Positions 51,716 through 60,762 of a stretch of 64,000 nucleotides of DNA are shown one piece after another. This DNA comes from Bradyrhizobium sp. BRP22 (GTDB taxonomy: Bacteria > Pseudomonadota > Alphaproteobacteria > Rhizobiales > Xanthobacteraceae), in NCBI RefSeq assembly GCF_020194175.1, contig NZ_JADYVX010000002.1, positions 372,001-436,000 of the forward strand. The letters run 5' to 3'. Made by a program: the position numbers and the translations under genes. How positions within the stretch are numbered: the stretch's first letter is position 1; each line of letters begins with the position of its first letter. The notes under the pieces were generated by a model. It saw only the letters and a list, made by a program, of their open reading frames with translations, made no database searches and was not told the DNA's origin.

Positions 51716-51741
51716 TTGAGCGCGGGACGAATGCAGCAAAC

Positions 51742-51826
51742 GCAGGATGGGTAGAGCGGAGCGAAGCCCATCATTCGCGCTTGCTCCGAAATCGATGGAT
51801 TTCGCCCCGCGCTACCCATCCTGCAA
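51742..51826. repeat. Palindromic intergenic repeat, family A, copy 3
   Basis: GCAGGATGGGTAGAGCGGAG, then CGAAGCCCATC, faces GATGGATTTCGCCCCGCGCT, then ACCCATCCTGC. It lies between two convergent genes (tail-anchored protein and tonB) and is 6 bp from the tonB stop. Confidence 0.8.
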
Positions 51827-51831
51827 GTTCA

Positions 51832-52620
51832 CTACTTCGGCTTCTTGAAGTTCACATCGAGGCTGAAGGCGAACTGGTCTTCGGTGAGTTCGGCCGGCGG
51901 CGGTGGGACCGGATCGGAGCGGCGGATCATCGAGATGGCCGCGTCGTCGAAGGTAGGATCGCCTGAGGATTCGGCGACGGCGACGTTGACGACGTTGCCG
52001 CGGCGGTTCAGCACGATGCTGACCCTCACCGTGGTCGCCTTGCTCTTGTTGTGCGGATAGCGCTTGTGGAGCTCAAAATAGGCGCTGATCTTGCGGCCCC
52101 AATCGGCGGTGAGCTTCTGCCTGTCCTTGCCGATGCCGAGATTGGGGGCCTTGGCCTGTTCGGCCTCGGGCGCCTTCTCCTCCAGCGTCTGCCGCGCGGT
52201 TGCTTCCTGGGCGGGCGCCTCCTCGGAAGCCTGGGTCTGGACCTTCGAGACCTCCGGTTCTTCCTCTTTGGGCTTCTGCGAGTCGTTCGGCGTCACGATG
52301 CGATCGGGGTCCTCGGACTCGGTCGGCACGTCCTTCGGAAGGTCGGTCTCCTTCACCTCGGCCTTCTGCTCGGCGAGCTGCGGAGATGCCTGCGACGCAT
52401 CGGCGTCAGGACCCGGCGGCAGGTTTTCCTCCTCGACCTTGGGCGAGGCCATCTCCACCGCGAACTCGGCCGCATTCGCGCCCAGCCCGTCGCCGACGTC
52501 GTCGCCGCGCAAATTCGCAAGCGCCAGCGCCGCCCCGCCAAGATGCAGCGCAAGCGCCGTCACTGCGGCGCAAATCCACAAGCGTCGGGAAGGCTTTTGC
52601 TCGAGATCGAGGTCAGACAT
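51832..52620 (-). CDS. tonB: TonB-family energy transducer
   Basis: 262 residues. An N-terminal anchor helix at about 15-35 (RRLWICAAVTALALHLGGAA) precedes a Glu/Pro/Gln-rich periplasmic spacer (35-165). The C-terminal TonB domain has HKRYPHNKSKATTVRVSI (the YP motif), then RRGNVVNVAVAESSG and FDDAAISMIRRSDPVPPPP. It delivers proton-motive energy to outer-membrane receptors, with ExbB and ExbD encoded just upstream. No receptor gene is in the window. Confidence 0.9.
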   Translation of the reverse strand: MSDLDLEQKPSRRLWICAAVTALALHLGGAALALANLRGDDVGDGLGANAAEFAVEMASPKVEEENLPPGPDADASQASPQLAEQKAEVKETDLPKDVPTESEDPDRIVTPNDSQKPKEEEPEVSKVQTQASEEAPAQEATARQTLEEKAPEAEQAKAPNLGIGKDRQKLTADWGRKISAYFELHKRYPHNKSKATTVRVSIVLNRRGNVVNVAVAESSGDPTFDDAAISMIRRSDPVPPPPAELTEDQFAFSLDVNFKKPK

Positions 52621-52632
52621 CGCTGCCCGCCG

Positions 52633-53103
52633 TCAGGGTTTTGCCGGCTCAGCCGTTGGCGGCGCGGCAGGCGCACCGGGAACGCCTTCGAGCGTCACCA
52701 GCTTGACCCGAGTGTAGCCGCCCGAGCGCAGGATTTCCATCACCCCCATCAGCTCGCCATAGGGCACGGCGCGGTCGGCGCGCAGGAACACATATTTGTC
52801 CTTGCTCATGTCGGCCAGGGTGTCGAGCGAATGGACCAGTTCGGTGCGCTTGACGGAATTCTCGCCGATCGCCAGCGTGAGGTCCGACTTGATGCTGACA
52901 TAGGTCGGCTTGTCCGGCTTCTTCTGCGGCGTCGCGCTCGAAGTCGGCAGGTCGATCGGCAGGTCGACGGTGGAAAGCGGCGCGGCCACCATGAAGATGA
53001 TCAGCAGCACCAGCATCACGTCGATGAACGGCGTGACGTTGATCTCGTGCGATTCCGCGAAATCGTCGTCGTCGCCGTCGTTCTCTGCAATCGAAACAGC
53101 CAT
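52633..53103 (-). CDS. exbD: Biopolymer transport protein ExbD
   Basis: 156 residues. A single N-terminal helix carries the proton-carrying Asp (INVTPFIDVMLVLLIIFMV). The periplasmic domain follows (KYVFLRADRAVPYGELMGVM), and a Pro/Ala-rich C-tail ends it. It forms the motor with ExbB, encoded 3 bp upstream, and drives TonB, encoded 12 bp downstream. Confidence 0.93.
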   Translation of the reverse strand: MAVSIAENDGDDDDFAESHEINVTPFIDVMLVLLIIFMVAAPLSTVDLPIDLPTSSATPQKKPDKPTYVSIKSDLTLAIGENSVKRTELVHSLDTLADMSKDKYVFLRADRAVPYGELMGVMEILRSGGYTRVKLVTLEGVPGAPAAPPTAEPAKP

Positions 53104-53106
53104 GGC

Positions 53107-54090
53107 CTACTCCGCCGCCGCGCGCGAATGTGCGCCGCCGGACATGCTGACATGCGTGCGGTCGAGATCGCGTGACAATAGCCGCGCCGCCGCCCCCGAG
53201 GCCCGGCCGACCAATTCGAGATAGCCCTTCGTCACCCGCGAGAAGTGATTGTAGATGATCACGGCCGGGATCGCGGCAACGAGGCCGATCGCGGTTGCGA
53301 GCAGCGCCTCGGCGATGCCGGGTGCGACCACCGCGAGGTTCGTGGTCTGCGATTTCGAGATGCCGATGAAGCTGTTCATGATGCCCCAGACGGTGCCGAA
53401 CAGGCCGACGAAGGGCGAGGTGGCGCCAATGGTCGCAAGCAGGCCCATGCCGACGCGGATACGGCGGCCTTCGGCGCGCACGATCTCGGCAAAGCTCGAC
53501 GCCGCGCGTTCCTTGATGCCGGCATCACTGGAGATGCCGGCCGACAGGCGCCCTTCCCGCATCGCTGCGGCGATCAGGGTCGACAGCACGCTGCCCTTGG
53601 CGCCGAGCGCGAATTGCGCTTCCGCAAGCGAGCGCACATCGCTGATCTTGGCCAGTGCGGCGCGCAGCTTGCGCTGCACGAGGGTGAGCTCGATCATCTT
53701 GGCGATGAACACCGTCCAGGTCACCAGCGACGCAAAGGCGAGGCCGATCATCACCGCCTTCACGACGATGTCGGCATTCCAGAACATCAGCCAGGGCGAC
53801 AGTTCCTTCAGCCCGGCGATGGTGGCCGACTTCTGCGACTTGCCTTCGCCATCGGCGGACGCCGCGTCCTGAGTTCCCGGAGATGCAACCGGCGCCACTG
53901 CTGAGGGTGACTGCGCCGGCGTCGCCGCCTGTGCCGGCGGTTGCGGAGCGGCCGGAGCAGCCTGCTGCTGCGCGACAGGCACGGATGGAGCGGGAGCCAT
54001 CTGCTGCTGCGCCGACAACGGCGCCGCCAGCGAGACCAGCGTCAGCACGGAAAGTGCAACTAGCGTCGCGCGGGTAGTTAAGATGTTCAT
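53107..54090 (-). CDS. exbB: ExbB motor protein with a long N-terminal extension
   Basis: 327 residues. A cleavable signal peptide ([20 protein letters not shown]) is followed by a Gln/Pro/Ala-rich stretch to about residue 80. The MotA/TolQ/ExbB channel then follows ([40 protein letters not shown] and [20 protein letters not shown]). The Gln/Pro-rich lead is typical of rhizobial ExbB. Its ATG overlaps the stop of the hydroxylase-like remnant (ATGA), showing that they once formed one operon. Confidence 0.92.
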   Translation of the reverse strand: MNILTTRATLVALSVLTLVSLAAPLSAQQQMAPAPSVPVAQQQAAPAAPQPPAQAATPAQSPSAVAPVASPGTQDAASADGEGKSQKSATIAGLKELSPWLMFWNADIVVKAVMIGLAFASLVTWTVFIAKMIELTLVQRKLRAALAKISDVRSLAEAQFALGAKGSVLSTLIAAAMREGRLSAGISSDAGIKERAASSFAEIVRAEGRRIRVGMGLLATIGATSPFVGLFGTVWGIMNSFIGISKSQTTNLAVVAPGIAEALLATAIGLVAAIPAVIIYNHFSRVTKGYLELVGRASGAAARLLSRDLDRTHVSMSGGAHSRAAAE

Positions 54091-54656
54091 ACTTCGGCCC
54101 AGTGGCGGATCAGGTTGTGATAGATGCCGGTCAATCTGACCGTTTCGGTGTTGTCTCGCCCAAGCCGCTCCACCAAGGCCTGGATAGCGGTGTCTGGATC
54201 AAAGATCAGACTGCGAGCATGGGCATCCCGTATCATGCTCTGCAGCCAGAAGAAAGACGCAACCGATGCGCCTCTAGGTACCAGCGTGACCAGATGCAAA
54301 CCAGAAGCAGGGTAAAGATCGCCAGCCGACAGCTTCACTTGACGTGAGCCGTGGAAATCTTTGATGACGACCGCGGCGCCATTATAGTCTTCCCGTTCCG
54401 GCAAAAATAGCGTGATCGAGAGGTCGGCGCGAATCCGCAGGCCGGTCAGATCGTCTTCCCTCACCGGGTCGTCGACGTGCAGACCGAAATGGAGGCCGTC
54501 GTCGGCGGCGTAAAGGTTGAACGAAGGGTGGAGAGATTCTAAGTCCGATCGCGGCAGATCGCTTCGATGCAGCGCATGAAGATGTTGTTCATGGACGGCT
54601 TTGTGGTCGTTTCCGCAAACACGTCGAAGCGAATAGCGACCAGGATCAGAACGCTT
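54087..54656 (-). pseudogene. PKHD-type Fe(II)/2-oxoglutarate hydroxylase, N-terminally truncated
   Basis: The frame is open from TAG 54657-54659 to the TGA at 54087, but has no ATG. The first usable start (GTG 54464) leaves 125 residues. The conserved His-x-Asp iron ligands (LHFGLHVDD, about 54470-54490) lie before that start. The C-terminal part is family-like ([20 protein letters not shown], then [20 protein letters not shown]). The jelly-roll [12 protein letters not shown] is shorter than usual. The ~75 N-terminal residues normal for PiuC/YbiX proteins are missing or unrecognisable. It probably produces no functional enzyme. Confidence 0.7.
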
Positions 54657-54696
54657 CTAATCTGATTGTTTGAAACCGTTCTAATAATGATTCTAA
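54655..54696 (-). promoter_or_regulatory. TTCTAA triple repeat, Irr/ICE-like box before the iron operon
   Basis: TTCTAA occurs at 54655-54660, 54679-54684 and 54691-54696 (on the minus strand, TTTAGAATCATTATTAGAA). The Bradyrhizobium iron control element is described as TTTAGAA-N3-TTCTAAA. Here the first half-site is exact and the second is degenerate. The position just upstream of the hydroxylase-exbB-exbD-tonB transcript fits an iron-responsive promoter. The rest of the gap up to the marR stop (54697-54867) shows only imperfect inverted repeats. Confidence 0.5.
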
Positions 54697-54867
54697 AGAG
54701 CCGCAAAAGCGCCGCGGCACGACATAGTTCGATTGCAAACGAACCTTAATCGGCGCTCAATCGTCCATCTCTCAGCCAGATGGCGCTCGCGGGCTGCGAC
54801 CATGGACGGCATTGATTTTCGGATTGGAGCGCCTCGATGACGGATGCGGCGCCACATCGCAGGCCGA

Positions 54868-55326
54868 CTATTTCACCGCGACGTCCGGACCTTCGCCGAG
54901 CGACTTGATGCGGTCCTTGATGTCCCGCAACGTCCGAAGGCTGGCCTCGATCCTCTGATCGGGAATGTCGTGCAGCACGTCGGTTGCGATCGCATCGCGC
55001 AGGCTGTCGAGATCGTCGACGAGCTGACGGCCGCGGTCGGTGAGGAATAGCCGGTTGGCGCGACGGTCCTTCGGATCGGGCCGGCGTTCGAGCAGGCCGT
55101 GCTCGACCAGTCGGTCGAGCAGCCGCACCAGCGAGATCGGCTGCAGCTCGAGCACGTCGGCGAGATCGACCTGTGACAGCCCCTCCTGTTCGCGCAGCCG
55201 AAACAGCACGATCCATTGCGCACGCGTGGTGCCGCGCGCCTTCGCACGATGATCGATATAGTTGCGCAGCAGGCGCGAACTCTCGACAAGCTGCGAAACA
55301 AGCTGACGTTTCAGCTCGAGTGACAT
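54868..55326 (-). CDS. MarR-family regulator
   Basis: 152 residues from ATG 55326 (MSLELKRQLVSQLVESSRLL). The winged helix includes TRAQWIVLFRLREQEGLSQV and LADVLELQPISLVRLLDRLV, then the wing RRPDPKDRRANRLFLTDRG. It is divergent from an RND efflux operon, the classic MarR arrangement, so it probably represses that pump and itself and is released by a pump substrate. TTG 55392 would extend it by 22 residues but lacks a good ribosome-binding site. Confidence 0.88.
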   Translation of the reverse strand: MSLELKRQLVSQLVESSRLLRNYIDHRAKARGTTRAQWIVLFRLREQEGLSQVDLADVLELQPISLVRLLDRLVEHGLLERRPDPKDRRANRLFLTDRGRQLVDDLDSLRDAIATDVLHDIPDQRIEASLRTLRDIKDRIKSLGEGPDVAVK

Positions 55327-55422
55327 ATCGGTTTCGCCAGACCAATCCAGGATTTCAGCAGCGCGCTCCCAGATCTTGATCCGCTTGGACAAAATCGGAT
55401 CATGATTTCATCTCTTTGCTCG

Positions 55423-55500
55423 CGCATGATCTCCGCGCAGATGCGTTGCATTTGTCGCGATGGAAAGCCGGTTTCCACTTTCTCCGGATCACACTCTAAA
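55423..55500. repeat. Degenerate intergenic repeat (CGCATGATCTCCGCGCAG / CGGATCACACTC ends)
   Basis: It contains GCATGATCTCCGCGCAGATG, TTTGTCGCGATGGAAAGCCG, GTTTCCACTTTCTCCGGATC in order, with the ends loosely complementary. I recall this layout as a common rhizobial intergenic repeat. It sits in the marR-RND divergent promoter region. Confidence 0.5.
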
Positions 55501-55517
55501 CCTTTCCAAATGTTTAG
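55496..55517. promoter_or_regulatory. Candidate MarR operator CTAAAC-N10-GTTTAG
   Basis: Exact 6-bp arms lie in the 296-bp gap between marR and the RND genes. A second dyad, GTTCC-TC-GGAAC, lies about 60 bp nearer the RND genes. Which, if either, is bound cannot be told from sequence. Confidence 0.4.
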
Positions 55518-55622
55518 GATTCTCAAGCGTTAGTGTGTGTACTCATTAAGTGCTGACATATTATATGGGTTCCTCGGAACGGTTTTAAACACCCATGATT
55601 GTTTTCGAACCCATGAGCGTGC

Positions 55623-56792
55623 ATGTCCAAGTCACGAACGATAGGTTGGGTCCTGCTGGTTGCCGCGATCGGCGCCGCGGGCTACTTTGGCGTGCAGCGC
55701 TATGGCGGAGAGCACACCAAGGCTGATGGACAAAAAATTGCCGCCCCTGCCCGTCCGCCCGTCCCGGTTCGGATCGCGCGCGTCGAGACGGCGGATTTCC
55801 CGGTCTATCTGACCGGCCTCGGCACTGTGCAGGGCTTCAACACCGTCCAGGTCCGCACCCGCGTCGACGGCCAGATCATGAAGATCGCCTTCCAGGAAGG
55901 CCAGCTCGTCAAGAAGGACGACGTCCTGGTGGAGATCGACCCGCGGCCGTATCAGGCCGCGCTTGATCAGGCCACGGCCAAGAAACAGCAGGACGAGGCA
56001 AATCTCGCCAACGCCAAGCTCGATCTGCAGCGCTACACAAGGCTCGGCGAGTTCGCGACCCGCCAGCAGACCGATACCCAGCGCTCCATGGTTGCCCAGT
56101 TGACGGCGCAGATCGCCGCCGACGAGGCGGCGATCACGAATGCGCAGACGCAGCTCGACTACGCCACCGTCAAGGCGCCGATCACGGGGATCGCTGGCCT
56201 GCGCCAGGTCGATGTCGGCAACATCGTCAATGCCGCAACCCAGACCGGCATCGTCTCGATCGCCCAGATCGAGCCGATCGCGGTGATCTTCACCGCGCCG
56301 GAGGATCAATTGCCTGACATCAAGGCCGCGCTCGCGGCTTCCCCGCCCAAAACGATCGCCTACTCCACCGACGGCAAGCGCGCTTTGTCCACCGGCGTTC
56401 TCGCGCTGATCAACAACCAGGTCGATACGACCAGCGGGACTATCCGCCTGAAAGCGGTGTTCGAGAACAAGGACCACGCGCTGTGGCCGGGTCAGTCGGT
56501 TTCGACGCGGCTCCTGGTGCGGACGCTGAAGGACGCGACCGTGGTTCCCGACGATGCCGTCCAGCATGGCACGGACGGGCTTTACGCCTATACTGTCAAT
56601 CAGGACAACAAGGCCGAGCTGCACCGGATCAAGGTCAGCTACTCGATCGACGGCAAATCGGTGGTCGACGAGGGGTTATCGCCGGGCCAGCAGGTGATTA
56701 CCTCAGGCCAATACAAAGTCTCGCCCGGCGCCCTCGTCAGCACGGCGGTCGCGAGCTCGGACGCGACACAATCCAAGGTGAAGCCGGAATGA
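55623..56792 (+). CDS. RND efflux periplasmic adaptor (MdtA type)
   Basis: 389 residues. The N-terminal anchor helix is at about 7-25 (GWVLLVAAIGAAGYFGVQR). The lipoyl/hairpin part is VRTRVDGQIMKIAFQEGQLV, the alpha-hairpin is AALDQATAKKQQDEANLANA through QRSMVAQLTAQIAA, and the closing lipoyl half is YATVKAPITGIAGLRQVDVG. The beta-barrel and MP domains follow. It links the RND pump to an outer-membrane channel not encoded here. Its stop overlaps the pump start (ATGA). Confidence 0.92.
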   Translation: MSKSRTIGWVLLVAAIGAAGYFGVQRYGGEHTKADGQKIAAPARPPVPVRIARVETADFPVYLTGLGTVQGFNTVQVRTRVDGQIMKIAFQEGQLVKKDDVLVEIDPRPYQAALDQATAKKQQDEANLANAKLDLQRYTRLGEFATRQQTDTQRSMVAQLTAQIAADEAAITNAQTQLDYATVKAPITGIAGLRQVDVGNIVNAATQTGIVSIAQIEPIAVIFTAPEDQLPDIKAALAASPPKTIAYSTDGKRALSTGVLALINNQVDTTSGTIRLKAVFENKDHALWPGQSVSTRLLVRTLKDATVVPDDAVQHGTDGLYAYTVNQDNKAELHRIKVSYSIDGKSVVDEGLSPGQQVITSGQYKVSPGALVSTAVASSDATQSKVKPE

Positions 56793-59700
56793 GCTACGGC
56801 ATTTCCGCTCCCTTTATCCGCTACCCCATCGGCACCTCGCTGCTGATGGCCGGCATTCTTTTTGTCGGCCTGGTGGCGTATCCGCTGTTGCCGGTCGCGC
56901 CGCTGCCGCAGGTCGATTTCCCGACCATCCAGGTCAACGCGAGCTTGCCCGGCGCCAGTCCGGAAACCATGGCGACTTCGGTGGCCCAGCCGCTGGAGCG
57001 CCAGTTCGCTCAGATTCCCGGCGTGGCCCAGATGACCTCGACGAGCTATCTCGGGACTACGGCGATCACCATCCAGTTCGACCTCAACCGCAACATCGAC
57101 GGCGCCGCCAACGACGTCCTGTCCGCCATCAACGCGGCAAGCGGCCAGTTGCCGAAGAACCTGCCGTCGCCGCCGACCTATCGCAAGGTCAACCCGGCGG
57201 ACGCGCCGATCATGCTGTTGTCGGCAACCTCGGAGACGTTGCCGCTGACTGAGGTGAGCGACGCGGTCGACGCCCAGCTCGCACAGCAGATCAGCCAGAT
57301 CTCCGGCGTGGCGCAGGTCATTATCGGCGGCCAGCAGAAGCCGTCGGTCCGCGTGCAGATCGATCCGGGCAAGCTGGTGGCAAAAGGCCTGTCGCTGGAG
57401 GACGTGCGCGCCGCGATCACCAGCGCCACCGTCGACAGTCCCAAGGGCAATATCGACGGCGACACCCGCGCCTACACGGTTTACGCCAACGACCAGCTCC
57501 TGAAGGCTGCGCCCTGGAACGACGTCATCATCGCCTACCGCAATGGCGGCCCGTTGCGAATTCGCGATATCGGCCAGGCCGTCGCCGGTCCGGAAGACGC
57601 CAAGCAGGCGGCGTGGGCCAACGGCAAGCGGGGCGTGTTCCTGGTGATCTTCAAACAACCCGGCGCTAACGTCATCGACACCGTCGACAAGATCAAGGAG
57701 ACCTTGCCGCGACTGGTCGCGGCGATCCCGCCGGCGATCAAGATCGATGTCATCAGCGACCGCACCACCACGATCCGCGCCGCAGTCGAGGACGTGCAGT
57801 TCACGCTGCTGCTCACCATCGCGCTGGTGGTGATGGTGATCTTCGTCTTCCTGCGCAGCTTCTGGGCGACGATCATCCCGACCGTGACGGTGCCGCTCGC
57901 TCTGCTTGGCGCCTGCGCGCTGATGTGGGTGTTCGGCTATACGCTGGACAACCTGTCGCTGATGGCGCTGACCATCGCGGTCGGTTTCGTGGTCGACGAT
58001 GCCATCGTGATGCTGGAGAACATCACCCGCTATATCGAGGAAGGCGAAAAGCCGATGGCGGCGGCCTTCAAGGGCGCGAGCGAAATCGGGTTCACGATCG
58101 TCTCGATCAGCATTTCGCTGGTCGCGGTGCTGATTCCGCTGCTCCTGATGGGCGGCATCATCGGGCGCCTGTTCCGCGAATTCGCGGTCGTGCTGGCGAT
58201 GACGATCTTCGTCTCGATGTTCGTATCGCTGACGCTGACGCCGATGATGGCCTCGCGCTTCCTGCGCTCCCATGGCGAGACCAAGCACGGCCGCTTCTAC
58301 GAGATGAGCGAGCGCGGCTTCGACGCCATGCTGCGGGCCTATCAAAGCGTGCTCGATCTCGCATTGCGCTGGAAGTTCACCACGCTGATGATCTTCTTTG
58401 CGACGCTCGGCCTGTCGGTCTACCTGTTCGTGATCATTCCCAAGGGCTTCTTCCCGCAGCAGGACGTCGGCCTGATCACCGCGACCTCTGAAGCCAACCA
58501 GGACGTTTCCTTCGCCGAGATGAAGCGCAAGCAGGAAGCGCTCGGCAAGATCGTGCTCGCCGATCCCGATGTCGCGACGGTCGCCATGGCCGTCGGCGGC
58601 AGCGGCCGGGCCGGCAATAATGGCGTCATGTACATCACGCTGAAGCCGCGCGACCAGCGCTCCGCCAACGCGCAGCAGATCATCGCGCGCCTGCGGCCGA
58701 AGCTCGAGCCGGTCGAAGGTGCCAGATTGTTCATGCAGGCGGCGCAGGATGTCCGGCTCGGCGGCCGGCCGACCCGCACCCAGTTCGAATTCACCCTGCA
58801 GGACGCCAACCTCGCCGAGCTGAACGAATGGGCGCCGAAGATCCTGGCGAAGATGCAGACCTTGCCGGAACTGCGCGATGTCGCGACCGACCAGCAGACC
58901 AACGGCACTACGCTCGAACTCAAGATCAACCGCGACACCGCCTCGCGTTACGGCATCCAGCCGCAGCTCATCGACGATACGCTGTATGACGCGTTCGGCC
59001 AGCGCCAGGTGACGCAGTACTTCACCCAGCTCAACAGTTATCACGTGATCCTGGAAGTGCTGCCCGAGCTGCAGGGCAGCATCGACACGCTGAACAAGAT
59101 CTATCTCAAATCGCCGCTGACCGGCGAGCAGGTGCCGCTGTCGACCTTTGCGACCTGGACCAGCGTGCCGGTGCGGCCGCTCTCGATCAGTCACCAGGGC
59201 CAGTTCCCGGCAATCACCATCAGCTTCAACTTGGCGCAGGGCGTGGCGCTGGGCCAAGCGACCGATGCGGTGCAGAAGGCGATGGTCGAGCTGGGCGCGC
59301 CGCCGACGCTGAATTCGAGCTTCCAGGGCACCGCGCAAGCGTTCCAGCAGTCGCTGAGCACGGTGCCGCTACTGATCCTGGCGGCGCTGGTGGTCGTCTA
59401 TTTGATCCTCGGCATCCTCTACGAGAGCTACATCCATCCGATCACCATCCTGTCGACGCTGCCGTCGGCCGGCGTCGGCGCGCTCCTGATCCTGATGGCG
59501 GCCGGCTTCGACTTCAGCCTGATCGCACTGATCGGCATCATCCTGTTGATCGGCATCGTCAAGAAGAACGGCATCATGATGGTCGACTTCGCGATCGCGG
59601 CCGAGCGCGACGATCATCTGGAGCCGGAGGCCGCGATCCGGCAGGCCGCCCTGCTCCGCTTCCGCCCGATCATGATGACGACGATGGCCGCGCTGCTCGG

Positions 59701-59929
59701 CGGCGTACCCTTGATGCTCGGCACCGGCACGGGATCGGAGATCCGTCAGCCGCTCGGCTACGCCATGGTCGGCGGCCTGATCGTCAGCCAGGCGCTGACG
59801 CTGTTCACGACGCCGGTGGTCTATCTCTATCTCGACAAGCTCTCCAATTTGTTCGCCGGCTGGAGCAGCTCGACCGATGCGGACGAGGAGCACCGGGAAG
59901 AGCGTTCCGTCAAGGAAGCTGCGGAGTAA
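56789..59929 (+). CDS. RND multidrug efflux pump (MdtB/MdtC type)
   Basis: 1046 residues, the full HAE1 length, from ATG 56789. Twelve helices are expected; the first is SLLMAGILFVGLVAYPLL. The proton-relay motif LTIAVGFVVDDAIVMLENI (two Asp in TM4) and GIVKKNGIMMVDFAIAAERD in the second half are intact. Pore/docking segments VDFPTIQVNASLPGASPETM and PTYRKVNPADAPIMLLS match the Mdt/cobalt-independent drug pumps. It exports drugs, bile-salt-like or phenolic compounds; no outer-membrane partner follows. It is probably regulated by the divergent MarR. Confidence 0.93.
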   Translation: MSYGISAPFIRYPIGTSLLMAGILFVGLVAYPLLPVAPLPQVDFPTIQVNASLPGASPETMATSVAQPLERQFAQIPGVAQMTSTSYLGTTAITIQFDLNRNIDGAANDVLSAINAASGQLPKNLPSPPTYRKVNPADAPIMLLSATSETLPLTEVSDAVDAQLAQQISQISGVAQVIIGGQQKPSVRVQIDPGKLVAKGLSLEDVRAAITSATVDSPKGNIDGDTRAYTVYANDQLLKAAPWNDVIIAYRNGGPLRIRDIGQAVAGPEDAKQAAWANGKRGVFLVIFKQPGANVIDTVDKIKETLPRLVAAIPPAIKIDVISDRTTTIRAAVEDVQFTLLLTIALVVMVIFVFLRSFWATIIPTVTVPLALLGACALMWVFGYTLDNLSLMALTIAVGFVVDDAIVMLENITRYIEEGEKPMAAAFKGASEIGFTIVSISISLVAVLIPLLLMGGIIGRLFREFAVVLAMTIFVSMFVSLTLTPMMASRFLRSHGETKHGRFYEMSERGFDAMLRAYQSVLDLALRWKFTTLMIFFATLGLSVYLFVIIPKGFFPQQDVGLITATSEANQDVSFAEMKRKQEALGKIVLADPDVATVAMAVGGSGRAGNNGVMYITLKPRDQRSANAQQIIARLRPKLEPVEGARLFMQAAQDVRLGGRPTRTQFEFTLQDANLAELNEWAPKILAKMQTLPELRDVATDQQTNGTTLELKINRDTASRYGIQPQLIDDTLYDAFGQRQVTQYFTQLNSYHVILEVLPELQGSIDTLNKIYLKSPLTGEQVPLSTFATWTSVPVRPLSISHQGQFPAITISFNLAQGVALGQATDAVQKAMVELGAPPTLNSSFQGTAQAFQQSLSTVPLLILAALVVVYLILGILYESYIHPITILSTLPSAGVGALLILMAAGFDFSLIALIGIILLIGIVKKNGIMMVDFAIAAERDDHLEPEAAIRQAALLRFRPIMMTTMAALLGGVPLMLGTGTGSEIRQPLGYAMVGGLIVSQALTLFTTPVVYLYLDKLSNLFAGWSSSTDADEEHREERSVKEAAE

Positions 59930-59938
59930 GCAGCACGG

Positions 59939-60019
59939 TCATTGCGAGGAGCACAGCGACGAGGCAATCCATGCCGCAGCGCGCGGAGACATGGATTGCT
60001 TCGCTCCGCTCGCAATGAC
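59939..60019. repeat. Palindromic repeat, family E, copy 2
   Basis: GTCATTGCGAGGAGCACAGC, then GAGGCAATCCATG, faces CATGGATTGCTTCGCTCCGC, then TCGCAATGAC. It lies between the convergent RND and livF genes. Its arms match 22612-22726 but it lacks the inner inserted palindrome. Confidence 0.8.
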
Positions 60020-60045
60020 AAGCCTCAGCCCGCAGGATCCACACG

Positions 60046-60762
60046 TCACGCGCCGAGATAGGCCTTCTGCACCTGCGGGTCCTGCGCCAGCGCCGCGGCG
60101 GTGCCTGACAGCACGCTGCGGCCCACCTGCAGCACGGTGGCGAAGTCGGAGACTTCCAGCGCAAGCTCGATCGATTGCTCCGCGAGCAGGATGGTGAGCC
60201 CTTCGCGATGCAGCCGGCCGAAGGTCTCGTACATCGACTCCACCACCGCCGGTGCCAGGCCGAGTGACGGTTCATCCAGCATCAACAGTTTCGGGTCGCT
60301 CATCAGCGCGCGGCCGACGGCGAGCATCTGCCGTTCGCCGCCGGACATGGTGCCGGCGCGCTGGCTGCGGCGTTCCTTCAATCGCGGGAAGATCTCGTAG
60401 ACGCGTTCGAGCAACGTCCCGATGCGCGTCTTGCCCTGCAGCGGCGTGGCGCCGAGCAGAAGGTTGTTCTCGACGCTCTGCTGCACGAACAGCCGCCAGC
60501 CTTCCGGCGACAAAGCGAGCCCCTTGCGCACGATGGCGAACGCGCTCTGCCCCCCGATCTCCTCGCCGTTGAAATGGATGCTGCCGGCATGCACCGGGAT
60601 CAGGCCCGCGATCGCGTTCAGCGTCGTGGTCTTGCCGCCGCCATTGGAGCCGAGCAGCGCAACCACGCTGCCCGCGGGCACTTCCAGCGAGACGTCGGAG
60701 ACGCCGATCAAATCGCCGTAACGCACTTCCAGATGTTCCAGCTTCAGCAGCGGCCCGGTCAT
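60046..60762 (-). CDS. livF: Branched-chain amino-acid/amide ABC transporter ATP-binding protein LivF
   Basis: 238 residues from ATG 60762, overlapping the livG stop (ATGA). Walker A LLGSNGGGKTT, signature TMSGGERQMLAVGRALMSDP, Walker B KLLMLDEPSLGLAPAVVESM and LAEQSIELALEVSD are typical LivF. It is one of two ATPases of the five-gene importer. The longer open frame to 61389 lies inside livG and is rejected. Confidence 0.93.
   Translation of the reverse strand: MTGPLLKLEHLEVRYGDLIGVSDVSLEVPAGSVVALLGSNGGGKTTTLNAIAGLIPVHAGSIHFNGEEIGGQSAFAIVRKGLALSPEGWRLFVQQSVENNLLLGATPLQGKTRIGTLLERVYEIFPRLKERRSQRAGTMSGGERQMLAVGRALMSDPKLLMLDEPSLGLAPAVVESMYETFGRLHREGLTILLAEQSIELALEVSDFATVLQVGRSVLSGTAAALAQDPQVQKAYLGA

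Noticed and set aside
56639..59338. 899-codon open frame opposite the RND pump
   Set aside because: The RND pump has every family motif. The antisense product has shadow composition and no start context.
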